Shown one piece after another: positions 21,781-34,236 of a stretch of DNA of 64,000 nt (positions are counted from its first letter, which is position 1; each line of letters starts with the position of its first letter). The translations under genes and the position numbers were made by a program. The notes below the pieces were generated by a model that had not been told where the DNA came from, did not search any database, and saw only the letters and a list, made by a program, of their open reading frames with translations. This DNA comes from Loripinus fragilis (Eukaryota; Mollusca; Bivalvia; Lucinida; Lucinidae). The DNA is taken from the NCBI GenBank assembly GCA_964019695.1, contig OZ026522.1, positions 18,908,687-18,972,686 on the forward strand, given 5' to 3'.

Positions 21781-21950
21781 TAGACTGACTCCAATCCTTA
21801 AAACATTTTTTCATCAATGTGTCATATATACTTGTGGTCAGTCTAACTTTGATGGCTCTGTTTTAAAACAGAGCCATCAGAGTTAGACTGGCTACAAGTA
21901 TATGATATGGCACATTGATGAAAATTGTTCTAAGGACTGGAGCCAGTCTA
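21781..21950. repeat. Palindromic MITE, family M3 copy 2, with 9-bp target duplication
   Basis: 170 bp, near-perfect palindrome: TAGACTGACTCCAATCCTTA ... TAAGGACTGGAGCCAGTCTA with centre 'ctctgttttaaaacagag'. CTTCAGTGC is present on both sides (21772-21780 and 21951-21959), a 9-bp duplication that suits Mutator-like or Merlin elements. Confidence 0.85.
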
Positions 21951-22195
21951 CTTCAGTGCATGCTGCTGGATAAACCCAGGAAAACGTATCAAAATGGCTG
22001 AAACGTTGTTGAATGCACATAAAACATCAACTCAAATAAACAAAACACAAGTGAATCGTTACATAGCTGTGGTCTGACATCTAGATCTAAAGATAGTAGC
22101 CAACTACAAATGTGCTTAAGCCAATAATTAAACATGCATGCATCTCAAACAATTTTGCACAGACAGATTATGCCTAGATCTGCACGTAATAATTG

Positions 22196-22441
22196 ACCCG
22201 CGGCACGAGATTTCCAACAATGTGATACGTGCGACTAGCAAAGCCTAAGATCAACCTGCACATACGCGCAGTCTGATCAGAGCCTTTGCTGGTCGCTTAA
22301 ATCTTCAATGACTGTTAATTTAAGCTACTGACCGAACATCATTTGGAGTTTCTAAGCTTAAAAGAAGGCTGCATAGGCTCCTATGAGTCTACACTTGTCG
22401 AAATGTCACATTGTTGGAAATCACATCGGACGGCTCATATA
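22196..22441. repeat. Foldback MITE, family M1 copy 2
   Basis: Opposite orientation to copy 1: 'gagatttccaacaatgtg', 'gcgcagtctgatcagagcc', 'tttgctggtcgc', 'gtctacacttgtcgaaatg' and 'attgttggaaatcacat', then a GGCTCAT tip. Confidence 0.8.
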
Positions 22442-22558
22442 ATAATTCTGTCAGCCCGTCAGATACGTAAAAAAAATCTCTAAAGGTGTGCAACTGCGTG
22501 AAGTGTACAACATATGAAACCTGTGCAAAATTGCTTCAATACACAGACGTACATGTAT

Positions 22559-22803
22559 ATGTGAGCCGCGACATGATATTTCCAACAATGTGGTATGTGC
22601 GGCCAGCAAAGCCTCAGATCAGCCTGCGCATATGCGCAGTCTAATCAGAGCCTTTGCTGGTCGCTTGAATATCCTATGACTGTTAGGCTGCTGATTAAAC
22701 ATCATTTGAAGTTTGTAAGCTTAAAGGAGACCGCACAGGCTCGTCTGAGTCTACACTTGTCAAATTACCATATTGTTGGAAATGACATGACACGGATCAT
22801 GTA
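22559..22803. repeat. Foldback MITE, family M1 copy 3
   Basis: Starts 'atgtgagccgcgacatgat' and ends 'gacatgacacggatcat'. Same interior landmarks, same orientation as copy 2. Only 117 bp separates the two copies. Confidence 0.8.
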
Positions 22804-23089
22804 CTGATATCAAATTCTTGAAAAAGGAAACGTCTCCTGTGATATTTGATATCACTTTTCAAAGGAGGTTGATTCGTGTCTAAAATATCATGATGCAGGA
22901 ATTTTAAAGGGGCACAACTCTGCTAATGTAAATCTGACATTGAAGATGATGGTTAGACTGACATGTGTTTACAAATTATAGAGTAAATTAACCCTTGTCA
23001 TGCTAACCTAATTTAAGTTTACCTGAGCCATTGGTTCATGGTGAACTATTGTGATCGTTGGATGTCCGTCGTCCGTCGTGGGCTGTGTG

Positions 23090-24790
23090 TTGTCAACCAT
23101 TGCTTCAAAGGACATCTGCTCCTAAACTTTGACCAATCTTGGCAGGAATGATCCTTATATGTCTCTCTTCAATAATTGTTCAAATGGTTCAGGTTCGTTG
23201 CATGTTTAGTCATATAGGCTAAAAATAGATTTTCGAGATGAAAACTCGTCTGAAACCACAAGGCCTAGAGCCATGATATTTGGTATGTAGCATAAATTAG
23301 TAAACATCTACCAATTTCGTTCAAATAATGCCCCTGGGAAAAAATGGCCCCGCCCTGGGGTCACATGTTTTACATAGGCTTATATAGGGAAAACATGAAA
23401 GAAATCTTCTTGTCTGAAACCATAAGGCCTACAGACTTTATATTTGGTATGTAACATCAACTAGTAGACATCTATCAAGTTTGTTCAAATTATGACCTGG
23501 GGGTTAAGGTTTTACATAGGCTTATACATGTAAAAATATATGAAAAAATTCTTCTTGTATGAAACCATAAGGCCTAGAGCCTTAATATTTGGTATGTAGC
23601 ATAACCTAGTAAACATCTACCAAGTTCGTTCAAAGTATGCCCCTGGGGCACAATATGACTTCGCCCTGGGGGTCACATGTTTAACATAGGCGTATATAGG
23701 GAAAACATGAAAGAAACCTTCTTGTCTGAAACCATAAGGCCTAGAGTCTTTATATTATGTATGTAGCATCACCTAGTAGACCTCTACCAATTTTATTCAA
23801 ATTATGACCCTGGAGCTAAAATGACCCCGCCCCGGTTGTAACATCTTTTACATAGGCTTATATGTGAAAAAACATGAAAACATCTTCTTGTCTGAAAAGC
23901 ATAAGGCATAGAGCCTTGATATTTGGCATGTAGTATCACCTAGTAGACCTCTACCAAGTTTATTTAAATCATGTCCCTTGGGCTAAAAATGGCCCGCCCC
24001 TGAGATTACATGTTTTACATAGGCTATCATAGGGAAAACATGACAAAATATTCTTGTCGAAACAACTAGGTCGAAAGCCTTGATATTTAGTATGCAGCAT
24101 CACCTAATAGACCTCTACCAAGTTTGTTCAAATTATGCCACTGGGGCAAAAAATGGCCCCGCCCCAGGGGTCATATAGTTTTACATAGGCTTATAAAGGA
24201 AAACAATATGAAACACTCTTCTTGTCTGAGACCATAAGGCCTAGAGCCTTGATATTTGGTATGTAGCATCACCTAGTGGGCCTCTACCATGTTTGTTCAA
24301 TTTATGCCCTTGGGGCCAAAATGGCCTTGCTACAGGGGTCATATAGGCTTATACAGAGAAAATATGAAAAACATATTCTTTTCGGAAACAACAAGGCATA
24401 GAGCCTTGATATTTCAATGTATGTAGCATCATCTTGTGGACCTCTACCAACTTTGTTCAAAACATGTAACCCCTGGGGTGGGGATCAAATGGTTTACATA
24501 GGCCTATATAGGGAAATTTGAAAATAATCTTCTTGTCTGAACCCAAAAGGCCTAGAGCCTTGAATTTAGTATGTAGAATCACCTAGTGGACCTCTATCAA
24601 GTTCGTTCAAATTATACCCCTGTGGCAAAAAAAGCACAAGGATCAAATTGGCTTTTACAGGGAAAACACGAAAAGATTTTTTTGTCTGAACTTAGATATC
24701 TGGTAATGTTGCATCATCTAGTAGACCTCTACCAAGTATGTTCAAATTATGCCAGCTTTCAACAGATACCTATACGTAAGCTTTGAACAA
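23090..24790. repeat. Tandem array of ~140-168-bp units (about 9.5 copies)
   Basis: After a ~150-bp head (23090-23235) the unit 'aaggcctagagccttgatatttggtatg ... cacctagtagacctctaccaagtttgttcaaattatgcccctggggc ... ggtcacatgttttacataggcttatataggga' repeats. Unit starts are near 23263, 23429, 23569, 23735, 23903, 24068, 24236, 24391 and 24549, plus a partial one near 24690. Units diverge by point changes and small deletions, and there is no conserved ORF. It is long-period satellite-like DNA of a kind I recall from bivalve intergenic regions. Confidence 0.85.
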
Positions 24791-24888
24791 AACTCAGGTG
24801 AGCGATTCAGGGCCATATTGCCCTCCATCATGTATAACTCTCATCCCAAATTTTAATTCTGTTAACCTGAAGCAGTTTTGTAAGCATA

Positions 24889-25128
24889 TATGAGCGGTGA
24901 CATGTGATTTCCAACAATGTGGCATTTTGACAAGTGTAGACTCAGACGAGCCTGTGTAGCCTCCTGTTAAGCTTAGAAACTCCAAATTTTGTTCGGTCAG
25001 TAGCTTTACAGTCATAGAATATTCAAGTGACTAGCAAAGGCTCTGATCAGACTGCGCATATGCGCAGGCTGGTCTGAGCCTTTGCTGGTCGCATATACCA
25101 CATTGTAGGAAATCGCATGCCATTACTC
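24889..25128. repeat. Foldback MITE, family M1 copy 4
   Basis: 'atgagcggtgacatgtgatt' start, 'gacaagtgtagactcagacgagcc' and 'tttgctggtcgcatatacc' landmarks, ending 'gaaatcgcatgccattactcat'. Orientation as copy 1. Confidence 0.8.
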
Positions 25129-25229
25129 ATATTTATATTTTAAATCGGAATGGGAAACAATGTTATTCCTTATCTTGTGGCTTCGTTAGAAGCCCGCTGA
25201 TCTGGATTTACAGAGTTTTCTATAAGGAT

Positions 25230-25615
25230 CTATCATGGGTGTGAGGGTAGGATAGAAAATCTGTCCCAAGGACCGCCGTTTGGCATCACGAGGCTTGCCG
25301 AGTGATGACAAACGGTGATCCCGAGGGACGAAATTTTATATCCTACCCTCACACGAATAATGGATTCTTTTTCTTGCTCATCACTGTTTTTTAATTTAAA
25401 ATAAGCTTCCATGAGTCCCTGAATACGCTAAAATGCAATTCCACATTGTGACGTCACTTAAACATAACAATGACGTCACTTGACGACCATGTGCGTGAGT
25501 TCCAATACAACCAATGTTTGTAGTCCTCACATGACAGCCTGGGTAAGATAGCCTGGGTAAGATAAGGTTTACTAACCCAGGATATAATCTCAGATATCCT
25601 TATCCGGTATGCAAG
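25230..25615. repeat. Foldback repeat(s) with GTGTGAGGGTAGGATA arms
   Basis: 'gggtgtgagggtaggata' (25237) pairs with 'tatcctaccctcacacg' (25350). The loop holds 'ccgtttggcatcacgaggcttgccgagtg', also present at 47312-47340. The 25500-25615 part shares sequence with 18.7 kb. Confidence 0.6.
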
Positions 25616-26300
25616 TATTATGATGATATTTTCATGTAACTTTGGAGTCAATTGTTTATATATTTTTGGTAATTAATAAAGTAAATTCGAAATTGTTAAG
25701 ATAAAGTTCACACAAAAGAAGAAACTAGTGTATAATAGCCAGTCATTCGAATGTTATGAAATGCAGCAAAAACACAAGTATTTTCCCTATTCGACAAATT
25801 TGATAAAAAAAAATTAAGTTTCAAAGTCAAGATTTTGAAAGTTCATTATTAGAAGTTTTGACAATATGCATATCAACTTTGAGCCCGAAGAGAGAAAATG
25901 ATTAATAAGTAAATAATATTTTTGTAAAATTTTGACTTTATTTGTGATTTTTGGTATAAAATTTACAAATGTCAATTTCGATACAAACGGTCAAAATTTG
26001 TCAAATTTAGTATCAAAATGAAGCTGAAATTGAGAAATAGCTGAAGCAGGTGACTATTTTCAGATATTAGTTTGGCATAAAACTTTATTTTGAAAAGTCA
26101 AATTCATAAATTCAGAAAAAGTCAAAATTGGTTTTCGTTAATAATATTACTAGGGACGCTATCAAGTAATCTTGGTGGCAAACATTAATTTCCGCTTATT
26201 TTGTCTACCTATATTGCATTGCGTCTTTGAGTCGTTAAAATCTCCTTAGGCTACATGTTGAGAACATTTTGACCAATTTTGGAACAAAGGCCTGGTCACG
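25616..26300. other. Unassigned very AT-rich sequence
   Basis: Runs of 'gtcaaaattt' and 'gaaattgag' words occur without clear periodicity. No open frame. Confidence 0.4.
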
Positions 26301-26324
26301 TATCAATTACCTGTCAAAACATAT

Positions 26325-26468
26325 CCCCTAGTCCATTGCGCATGCGTGACTCGCAGAGCGGCGAAACTTATGTGCGAAAACTTTGGTCACCTGATGTAAA
26401 TGCTCTTACCTGATTGGTTTAACTTTCACAAGAGGGCGCAGGGCCAAAATCGAGTTCGAGCGGTCATC
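26325..26468 (+). promoter_or_regulatory. Possible promoter upstream of the 26.47-kb exon
   Basis: A GC-richer island in AT-rich surroundings with 'ttgcgcatgcgtgac' (an NRF1-like GCGCATGCG core) about 130 bases before the 69-bp segment that ends at a splice donor. Another such core, 'acgcatgcgcc', is at 27186. Inferred only from motif and composition. Confidence 0.35.
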
Positions 26469-26537
26469 TCATTCCTGATTTGACTGCTCGGCATTAAACT
26501 CATACCTTGGTTATATCGTCTTTTGTGATTTTTACAG
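26469..26537 (+). other. Candidate non-coding first exon ending at a consensus splice donor
   Basis: 69 bases ending ...TTTTTACAG followed by GTAAGAGC, a consensus 5' splice site. The identical 69 bases recur at 30455-30523 without the donor. I read this as the end of a 5' exon of an otherwise unseen plus-strand transcript. Confidence 0.45.
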
Positions 26538-29500
26538 GTAAGAGCTTTACTTAAGTTTTCTTTATACGATCATTCTTTGAGTTTTTGCTCTGCTGTTTTA
26601 TATTTTATTTTTTTTGTCTTAAAAAGTCAGATTAATAGTCAATTGTCTGCTACCGCATACTCAAATTTCTTTTTTTTTTTTTCTGTCTTTTGGAAAACCA
26701 TAATGACTTGGGAGATTTTTATTTTTCCTAACAAAGAGCCTAACTCTGTAAGCTCAGTGAGATTTAATTCAACAGAGCCGTTCTGCTCTTGTTTTAGCTC
26801 TTTTTCTCATTTATGTTTTTATTTGTATGCAGCTAGGCATTTCAATTGTTTTTTTTTTAGATCAAGTTTATGGGAAATAATTATTTAACCAAACCAAAAT
26901 TTTAGAATTAGATAGGCAGTGTTTCGAAAGATTTCACCTCAACAGCAGGACCCCAAAGAATGTCATTTTTGTCAATTTATATTGATTTGTGTTTAATAAT
27001 TCTAATGTTTGTTCATTTGGTCCCTTATTATAATTTTGGTGTGTTGAAATTACATGGGTTAAAGCTCTTCGATATCCCTGCATTATTCGTGTCTGTGCGC
27101 CTTAACAGAAGGTAAATAATCTAGTTCATGCGGTTTCTCTGGACGTTGCGGTTTGTTCAGAGGCAGTTTGCTTCTTCTTTCTTGTACGCATGCGCCATTC
27201 AACGCAGTTGTCAAGATCATAGAAGTAAACATGAAAATTGGTTTTTATTGCAAAATTATGTCAAATTTCTCATATTTTAGACCGGCACGGCACAAAAGGT
27301 ATTATATTCTATGCATTTTGGTATGTTGATGTGTCCCATCTAGCCGATAGTGGTCTCGGAGAGCTTTTCGCCTGTCTTTCAACAAACTGTTTGATTGTCA
27401 TATTCAAGACAGAAACACGCCTGTTCAACGTATGTAATTGGTCCGGTTTAAAGTTAAATTGTTGGCCTATCAGGCTATAAACATTTCATATTGGATCCCA
27501 CCTAGCCAGACTAAATAAGATTTGCTGTCTTGAATGTGGAAATCATTGTTTGTTTGCAAATGTAAATAAGTGTATGAAAATCTTGTCAAGCTCATGAGTT
27601 CTTTCCCTTGTCAGTGACATGCCAGAAAATTTCTCTTTAATTAGTATAATTCTGTGAGTAAGGGGTTTGGATAATGGTATTCTACACAGGGTATCCATTA
27701 TTCCACTCCCGCTCCTTTCAAGATTTTGTTCTGAGACTGGCTGGAAAGTTCTCTTGAGTTTTTGGATTTTTGACCTGTTACACAATGAAGAGTAAATAAG
27801 CTTCATGACCGAAAATGCACTTATAGTCAAACAAACTGACCCCATGTATATACCATGTCCCCTTGTGTGTTGTCATTGAAAATACTGAACGGCTATTTTC
27901 AAGCGAGAATTAGTTTCCTAAACTCATACCTAGGAATGTATAAGCTTGCATGTTCCCGCAAAATATTGACCGTCTTGGTCTTGGGCAAAAAGGACTGCCA
28001 GAAATGAGTATTCTCATAATCAGTCTATGTATATGTGCGGCTAATATTCTTAAGTTTGACAAATCAAAAATAAGACATTAGCCTTGTCCTAGTTTTATTT
28101 CTCTCTGTTGAAAATAGCCATTCAAAGAAAAAATAGCAAAACAATTACAGCCAAATCTGTCATAATAAATCCATGTTACTTTGTAAATTGTCCGTCTGAT
28201 CAAGCCGGCATGGCATGGTCATAACTAGGACAGTTTTGTCCCATTTTGCCCATTGTAACCCAATGGTTGGATCCAAAATCATAAGGTATGGTGTCTGACA
28301 TATCAAGCGGTCATTGCATAGACATAACTTGGGCAGTTCTGCCCTGTTTTATCTGATTTAAGCCAGTCCTCGCTACCAACCATGTGTGTGTGTGTTTATT
28401 CCCTGCATAGTACTGGTTCAACCCAGGAAGAAGTCTCCCGATATGACAAAAATTGTTGACAGTGATATAAAGAATCACCCCTAACGCACCCACACGAAAA
28501 AAATGACACTGTGTGTAAATCGCTAAAATACTTATTTAAGACAGGTTTGGCTGTATGTAATTAAAACCAAGGTTTAGAAGGAAACCCATACCATTTAGAC
28601 ATGTCTAAGGTGCACAAAAGAACCGTCTCATTGAGACAGTCCCCTTGAGCACCCACAACATATGTTTTGATTGAGAACTAAGAAAACAATTTTTCTGTTA
28701 CACTTTTCCGAGCCTATAACATTTAATATACCTTAGATACTCAAAAGAACCGTCTCATTGACGAAGTCTGTTGAGCGAGATTTTATCTGTCAGTTGTCTA
28801 GGTTCTAGTGTGTAAATAGGTTTTGTAACTGCTGTGGCAGAGTAAATTTTGACCTTCCTTACAATGGAATGAGATAGCTTGCATTAAGTATAATTTTTTG
28901 TATTTACATCCATTTAGACCTGCATTAAGAAAACACTTGTATTAAACAACACTGTGTCTAAGTGACCAATTTTCAAAGCCCGAAGTCCATAGTCTGTTGC
29001 TAACTTTTGAGCAATAAGCAATCCTTTAAACTGTATTTGTTTTGATGGTGTTTGTACAATTGATCCTATCCTGAAGTGACAGGTTCACTATATGCACACT
29101 TTGAGCCAGAAAATGTTAGCTTGAAAATTAGAAATTTTAGATTCAAGTCTTACGCAAGCCCTTTCTAACAAATAGTAGTTGTGCCCAAGCCGACGGTTAG
29201 TTACCGCCGTCCTGGACACCTAATTTATTGGTTGACACGAGCATTTTTCAATGTTCGGACCCTGACAGCTTAGTCACATTGCAGCATTGTATACATTAGT
29301 CTCTCCTCTGCAGCAGTTCAAGGGTCACTAGACAGGTATGAATTGTAAGGGATACAATATTGTCAACACTAAGTAAATAAATAAGTAAGATAAACCCAAC
29401 AGAAAAGTTTGCATGAGTGCACCAGTCCGAACCATGCAAAAGTAATTGTTTGTAGTTTCAAAAAATAATATTATAAGGGGATGGCCCCAATATTAGTTCA

Positions 29501-30454
29501 TTTATATCAATGATGAGTGTATGTGACACATAAGATTATCCACAACCCCTATTAATTGTCTTTTGGAAAAGAAAAGGCCAAGTAGCAATGGGCCTTGGCT
29601 AAAGCCCTTATAAATAAATAAATATTTGTAATGTATATGGGTTTGTGTATATACACGTGAACAAGCATACACAGGTATGAGCACGCGTATAAGCATGAAC
29701 AGTTAAGTTTGACTAATCTAGTCAGTTTGGCTATACGCACCCTTTTCAATAACCGGCCCGGTCACTTTCAAAATTATTGTTCACCCAATTATAGCTAAAA
29801 TGATCTTTATGTGTCACATACTAGCTAGGTACATGTTCATTATTCTTTTTATGTTGAGTATAGAACAAGCATTCATTGAGGAGGTACATTTCGTCGGCTT
29901 TCAAATGTTTCAGGAATATGTTGTTTTATATGTGATCAAGCAGTGTATATTCCGGTTTCATCCACATTCCCCTTTGCAATGAATTTAGACATTTTGTGTC
30001 AGATCAAACCATCATTTTGATGAAAGAAAGCTCCCATTTTCAATCCTTTTATTTTGACCAGCTAATTCCCCCCAAACAAGATTGCATTTGACCATCCCAT
30101 AGGGGATTCGGTCAGGGCACTCCTGTTTGAACATATTCCGCTCTACCCAGCCCCGCTCTAGCATGCCGCACAGTATCGGTATATTTTATAGTAAGGCCCA
30201 AACTTATGAGTTAAAGAACTGTAAACCAAAGCCACTCATTTATAGCTTGGCTAGATGTTAAATGAATTGTGGTCGTTTATAGTAAGAATCAGGCTGTAGT
30301 CCCGTAGGTCCAAATGCTTGTCACACATAGAATTTAAAATTTAAGTAATACTGTTGGTCATGAATTACAAATTAAACTCCTCCAATGATGTATTGTTCTA
30401 TCCACATAAATGTTTTAATTTGTATTGATGAGAAGAGAAAAATAATATTTAAAT
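26538..30454. other. Long stretch without recognisable genes
   Basis: Small ORFs (26577-26888, 27238-27480, 27543-27845) are T-rich or composition-driven, with no domain. Around 28600-28780 are two hairpin arms with 'agaaccgtctcattgagac', related to a hairpin at 60.13 kb. A short (GT)n lies at 28384. The stretch behaves like an intron or intergenic DNA. Confidence 0.45.
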
Positions 30455-30777
30455 TCATTCCTGATTTGACTGCTCGGCATTAAACTCATACCTTGGTTAT
30501 ATCGTCTTTTGTGATTTTTACAGCTGGTCCAGTCTGTCGTTTTGCCAACGACAACAAATCGATCCACCGTGCTGACGAACAACACTTTACACAAAAACTC
30601 AGCACATTACACAAGAAAAGGATACATCCTGGTTCAGCTGGACAAGAGTTAAAACAAAAACTGTATGTTTGCTTTAAAAACATCCGAAAAAAGGCTTTTT
30701 TTCTTCCAAAATCTCATGCACTGGCTCATATATGCTCAGTTTTTCAATTGGGGTCCCAGAAAGAGCACATTTTGTAA
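30455..30777 (+). pseudogene. 69-bp exon copy fused to a short ORF, possible retrocopy
   Basis: Bases 30455-30523 equal 26469-26537 exactly. Where the first copy continues with the donor GTAAGAG, this one continues CTGGTCCAGTCTG. An open frame of 94 codons crosses the joint (VCRFANDNKSIHRADEQHF, KRIHPGSAGQELKQKL) and ends in a fragment of an M1 MITE tip ('ctcatgcactggctcatat' near 30713-30731). A spliced-RNA copy, or a local exon duplication, would look like this. The downstream protein is not recognised. Confidence 0.4.
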
Positions 30778-31293
30778 AAGGCTACTGAAAGGGCCGGTAA
30801 CTGACCACCAGCCGCCATCATGTTAGCAAAGGGCACCCGGTTTGTGACGTCACTATAGTAGCGTTTATCGATGTTCGAATTGAACCATATGTATAGTTTC
30901 TACAGTGGGAATTTAAGTACGATTCGAAGTTGGCCCAGGTCATACTCACTTACCTTTTAAGGCCTTGAGCTGGCTATAGACCCCCTCCCTCTCAAGAGGA
31001 ATTTCGTACACTATGATTTTCTGAAACTACATTACATAATACACAAAAGAAAAGATGTTAGCCCTCTGAGAGTGGCAGCGTTAACGTGTAACATCACGTT
31101 ATATACGTTACCGCCAAAAATAGCATTAAACGTCCCTGATATTGTCTCAACCATGACATGTTCATATATATTTGCATGCTGACACATGTTTTTCAACTTC
31201 TTATAACACAGTAACTACCGTTGTATGCGTTACTTAGTGTTTCCTGCGTTATTTCCGAGTATCAGTATGGTATTTTTGACTATATGTGCATTA

Positions 31294-32217
31294 CGAGAGT
31301 CAGTCAAAAATAACTGAGAGTTGATTCATATCTCTTACATAGGCTAACGTACATTAGTGAAATTTGGCACTTGCATGCAATAAACTGTCCTGCGTTAGAA
31401 TATGCAATATACAAGACCATGCAAAGTATAGATTGTTGTTGCTTAGCAACCAAAGAATGTGAAATAACGTCATGCGTTCACACTGGAATATAGCGTTGCC
31501 ATGGAAACGCTATACAAAATTTAAGCTACATCAACTTGTGCATTTGTTGCGAGTACAGTATGTGAATATATTTTGTAAAATGCAACAACTGTGATTTAGG
31601 TGTTGGAATTCTATTGCATAAATAAAAGGAAAATTAACTAAATTTTCTGAAAATTTCACCGCAAAATATACCACACCCACCAGTTACGGTTCATTTTAGA
31701 GCAAAATTATCAACTAAGTATCATATAATAGGACCATTTCATTGTATTTAGTTATTGGTTTTGACATCTGAATGCATATCATAAATATTTACAGGAATAA
31801 ACTGTTGCCAAAGCACCAGAATCTGACCTTTTAAATAAAATTAGAATTTCTATCGATTTTGGTTGCTAGGCAACGAATTTTGCATGTATTGTATTTACTA
31901 TCTATTACGCTTCTTCAAAATATTGCTAACACATTATTTGATACAATTGGGGAGATAAAAGACCCGTTTTTATACTGTTTTAGATTTGAAATGATTTTAA
32001 ATTCAAGGCTGCTTAGTCAGAAGTGTCGTCAGCGCGAACGCACATCGCTGAGAGACGGTCTTTGGTTGCCTAGCAATAGCGCATTGAATATAATAAGACG
32101 TCAACTTCTATGTGTAATTAAGCCCGAAGGTTCATTCTATATGTGTATAAAGTTTCAGCCAAAACTGCCAAAACAGTAAAAAGATATTAACCAACTCTCA
32201 GTTATGACTGACCCTCG
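31294..32217. mobile_element. mariner-like TIR relic, TA-flanked
   Basis: CGAGAGTCAGTCAAAAATAA at 31294 pairs with the right end, whose reverse complement is CGAGGGTCAGTCATAACTG, extending to GAGAGTTG on both sides. TA flanks both ends (31292-31293, 32218-32219). 'CGAGGGT.AGTCA' is a familiar mariner tip. No transposase motif is seen; the 106-codon ORF at 31859-32179 is unremarkable. It contains 'gttgctaggcaac' and similar palindromes. Confidence 0.78.
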
Positions 32218-32471
32218 TACATTTGTCACAGAATATAGTAAATCAATAAGGCTGCTTTTGTACTTCTTTTAGCAAGGTATTCATTTAATAAATGCCTTGA
32301 GCTTTAACTGTTATGTGTGTTACCAAATGATACATAAGTTATTCTGAGTATCTGTATAGCAGTTGTTGACTATACATGTATAAAGTCTGTTAGAGAATTT
32401 AGAAAATTTATAAGACTGAAATAAATTGAAATTCGTTATGAATTGATAGTGACTTAAACTAATATTATAAT

Positions 32472-34236
32472 GTGATCTATCAGCCTTCGCTGTTAGCTCA
32501 CATAAACAGTAGATACCATGCATATAAATGGGAAGTCTTGAAAGACAGTCTCTGTGAAACAGCTAAGTTCTGGGCAAGGTATATGGATATAGTTCAGATG
32601 GTGTTGACACTGATTAGGGCTACAAGGAAAACAGTTTTGAATTGCATGTCAGCTCTATCTGAATGCCTTGTTCCCAATGTTCATTGCAAACGACCACAAC
32701 AACTACGCACAATATGCACCTGTGTAACTGATTACATCATAAATTTGTCTGATACACATCGCAGATGCAAAGTACTTCTCGAACAAAATGGGTTAAGTGT
32801 GTCACAACCATTGGAGAAAAGCTTTTGACATAACTATCAGGCAAACAATAAAGGAGTATTATAGGCTTCAGCAACTAGAACTATGCTTCGTACTACAGAT
32901 TGAATGGTATATTACTCATTACATTAGAGCTAAATATATTGAAACAACTCTTCAATGCACTGAAATGAAATACAAATGTATTCAATCTGCTCAGATGCAA
33001 AGTAGAACGAGTACTAGAGGCAGTTTCAGGCTTCACCAATCCTTTTAGTTCTAGTTTTGAAGACAATGATCTGTACTTTTTGTCTTGCGGTGCTCGTGCT
33101 AAGCCATAGCTAAGGTTCTTATTGAGGCTATTGACATTGGCAGGAAGGCTTTTGCAGATTTCATTGACTCACTTTTAGTTAACAAATATGTCTTTCAGAA
33201 CCCCATAAAATGCTACAAGCTAATAAAGTTTTGAGGCTTGCAAGGTCAAGCAAGAAGAAATTGTCCAATTTACAAATCGTAAACAGCCAGATGAGTGCTT
33301 AAAGGAGCGTCTTTGGTCAGCACGACCTTCTTTCTATTGGACATAATGTTGACATTGAGTTGACACCGCCGTTCCTTCTGGGACCTGTACCATGGTCACT
33401 ATCAACTCCTGATAGAATTTCCACCAAAACTGACAAGTCCAAACATCCACATGGCTTGCAATCCAACATTAGACTGGTCATGTAGTGATGCACATAACTT
33501 TGATGGTCATGCCGTAACTACAGAGCATAATAGCTTTTCCTTTTACCTTCAAGGATCTGATGGCACCAGTATTCAACCAGGGACTAAAGGCAGGGCATGT
33601 TGGTTTTGTCACTGATACATATATACAATGTATAAGCAGCAATCTATAAAGTCTATAAAGTCTTACAAACGTTCTCACAGAGGATAACCTGGGTGTTTTG
33701 TTCAACAATGGTGTATGCAACAATAGGTGCACCTTCCAAATGTCCTCAACATAGGCCAGGGGAAGAGATCTACAGTAATACACTGTTAAACAGATTGTGA
33801 CACTACAAATATCCCGATGTGTTAGTACCACGGGAAGGTTGCTCCTATCAAACTGATAGAGAACCCCTCCCCCACTAGTTCATCAACACGCTAAGCAGGG
33901 TAGGAAAACAAACAAAATATTGCCCTAGGCACTTATTAGTGACATGAAGCCCTAACATGTGCTATTTATGTAAATGTGAATAAGCTGTAGTATGACATGT
34001 TTCCGAAAAAAGTACCAATGCCATACACATATACTATTTCAAATGGCATGAACATGAGCTTACCCACACCCTGCTTTTATGTCCTTAAGATGTACATGCA
34101 AAGATTAAACTATCAAATCTTTCCCATGGAAAGAAGTGAGGCTTTCCAGCTATGGACAAAATATGTGCAAAATAAATGGGAAGGAAATCTAGTACCTCTG
34201 GGTGAAAGAAAACTTGATTGTGCCACAGAATTATAA
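32472..34236 (+). pseudogene. Decayed ORF of a large uncharacterised invertebrate protein family, carried by element B
   Basis: Consecutive frames keep one sense: KWEVLKDS..ETAKFWARYM and VQMVLTLIRATR (32540-32640), NLSDTH and LLEQNGLSV (~32745-32800), AKYIETTLQCTEMKYKCIQ (~32930-32990), EAIDIGRKAFADFIDSLL (~33120-33180), FLLGPVPWSLSTPDR and KTDKSK (~33370-33450), and KMYMQRLNYQ..NLVPLG (33997-34236). This order matches a protein family I remember as many repeated uncharacterised loci in cnidarians, molluscs and fish; other members continue with EEADTR and DTDV motifs like a PIN-type nuclease. Stops and frameshifts are numerous. The function is unknown; a role in moving the element is inference. 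Confidence 0.6.

Noticed and set aside
23240..24790. CRISPR-like repeat array
   Set aside because: Units are 140-168 bp and directly adjacent with no unique spacers, in a eukaryotic sequence.
26577..26888. 103-codon ORF, hydrophobic
   Set aside because: Phe/Ser runs come from T-rich tracts; it follows a splice donor and so is probably intronic.
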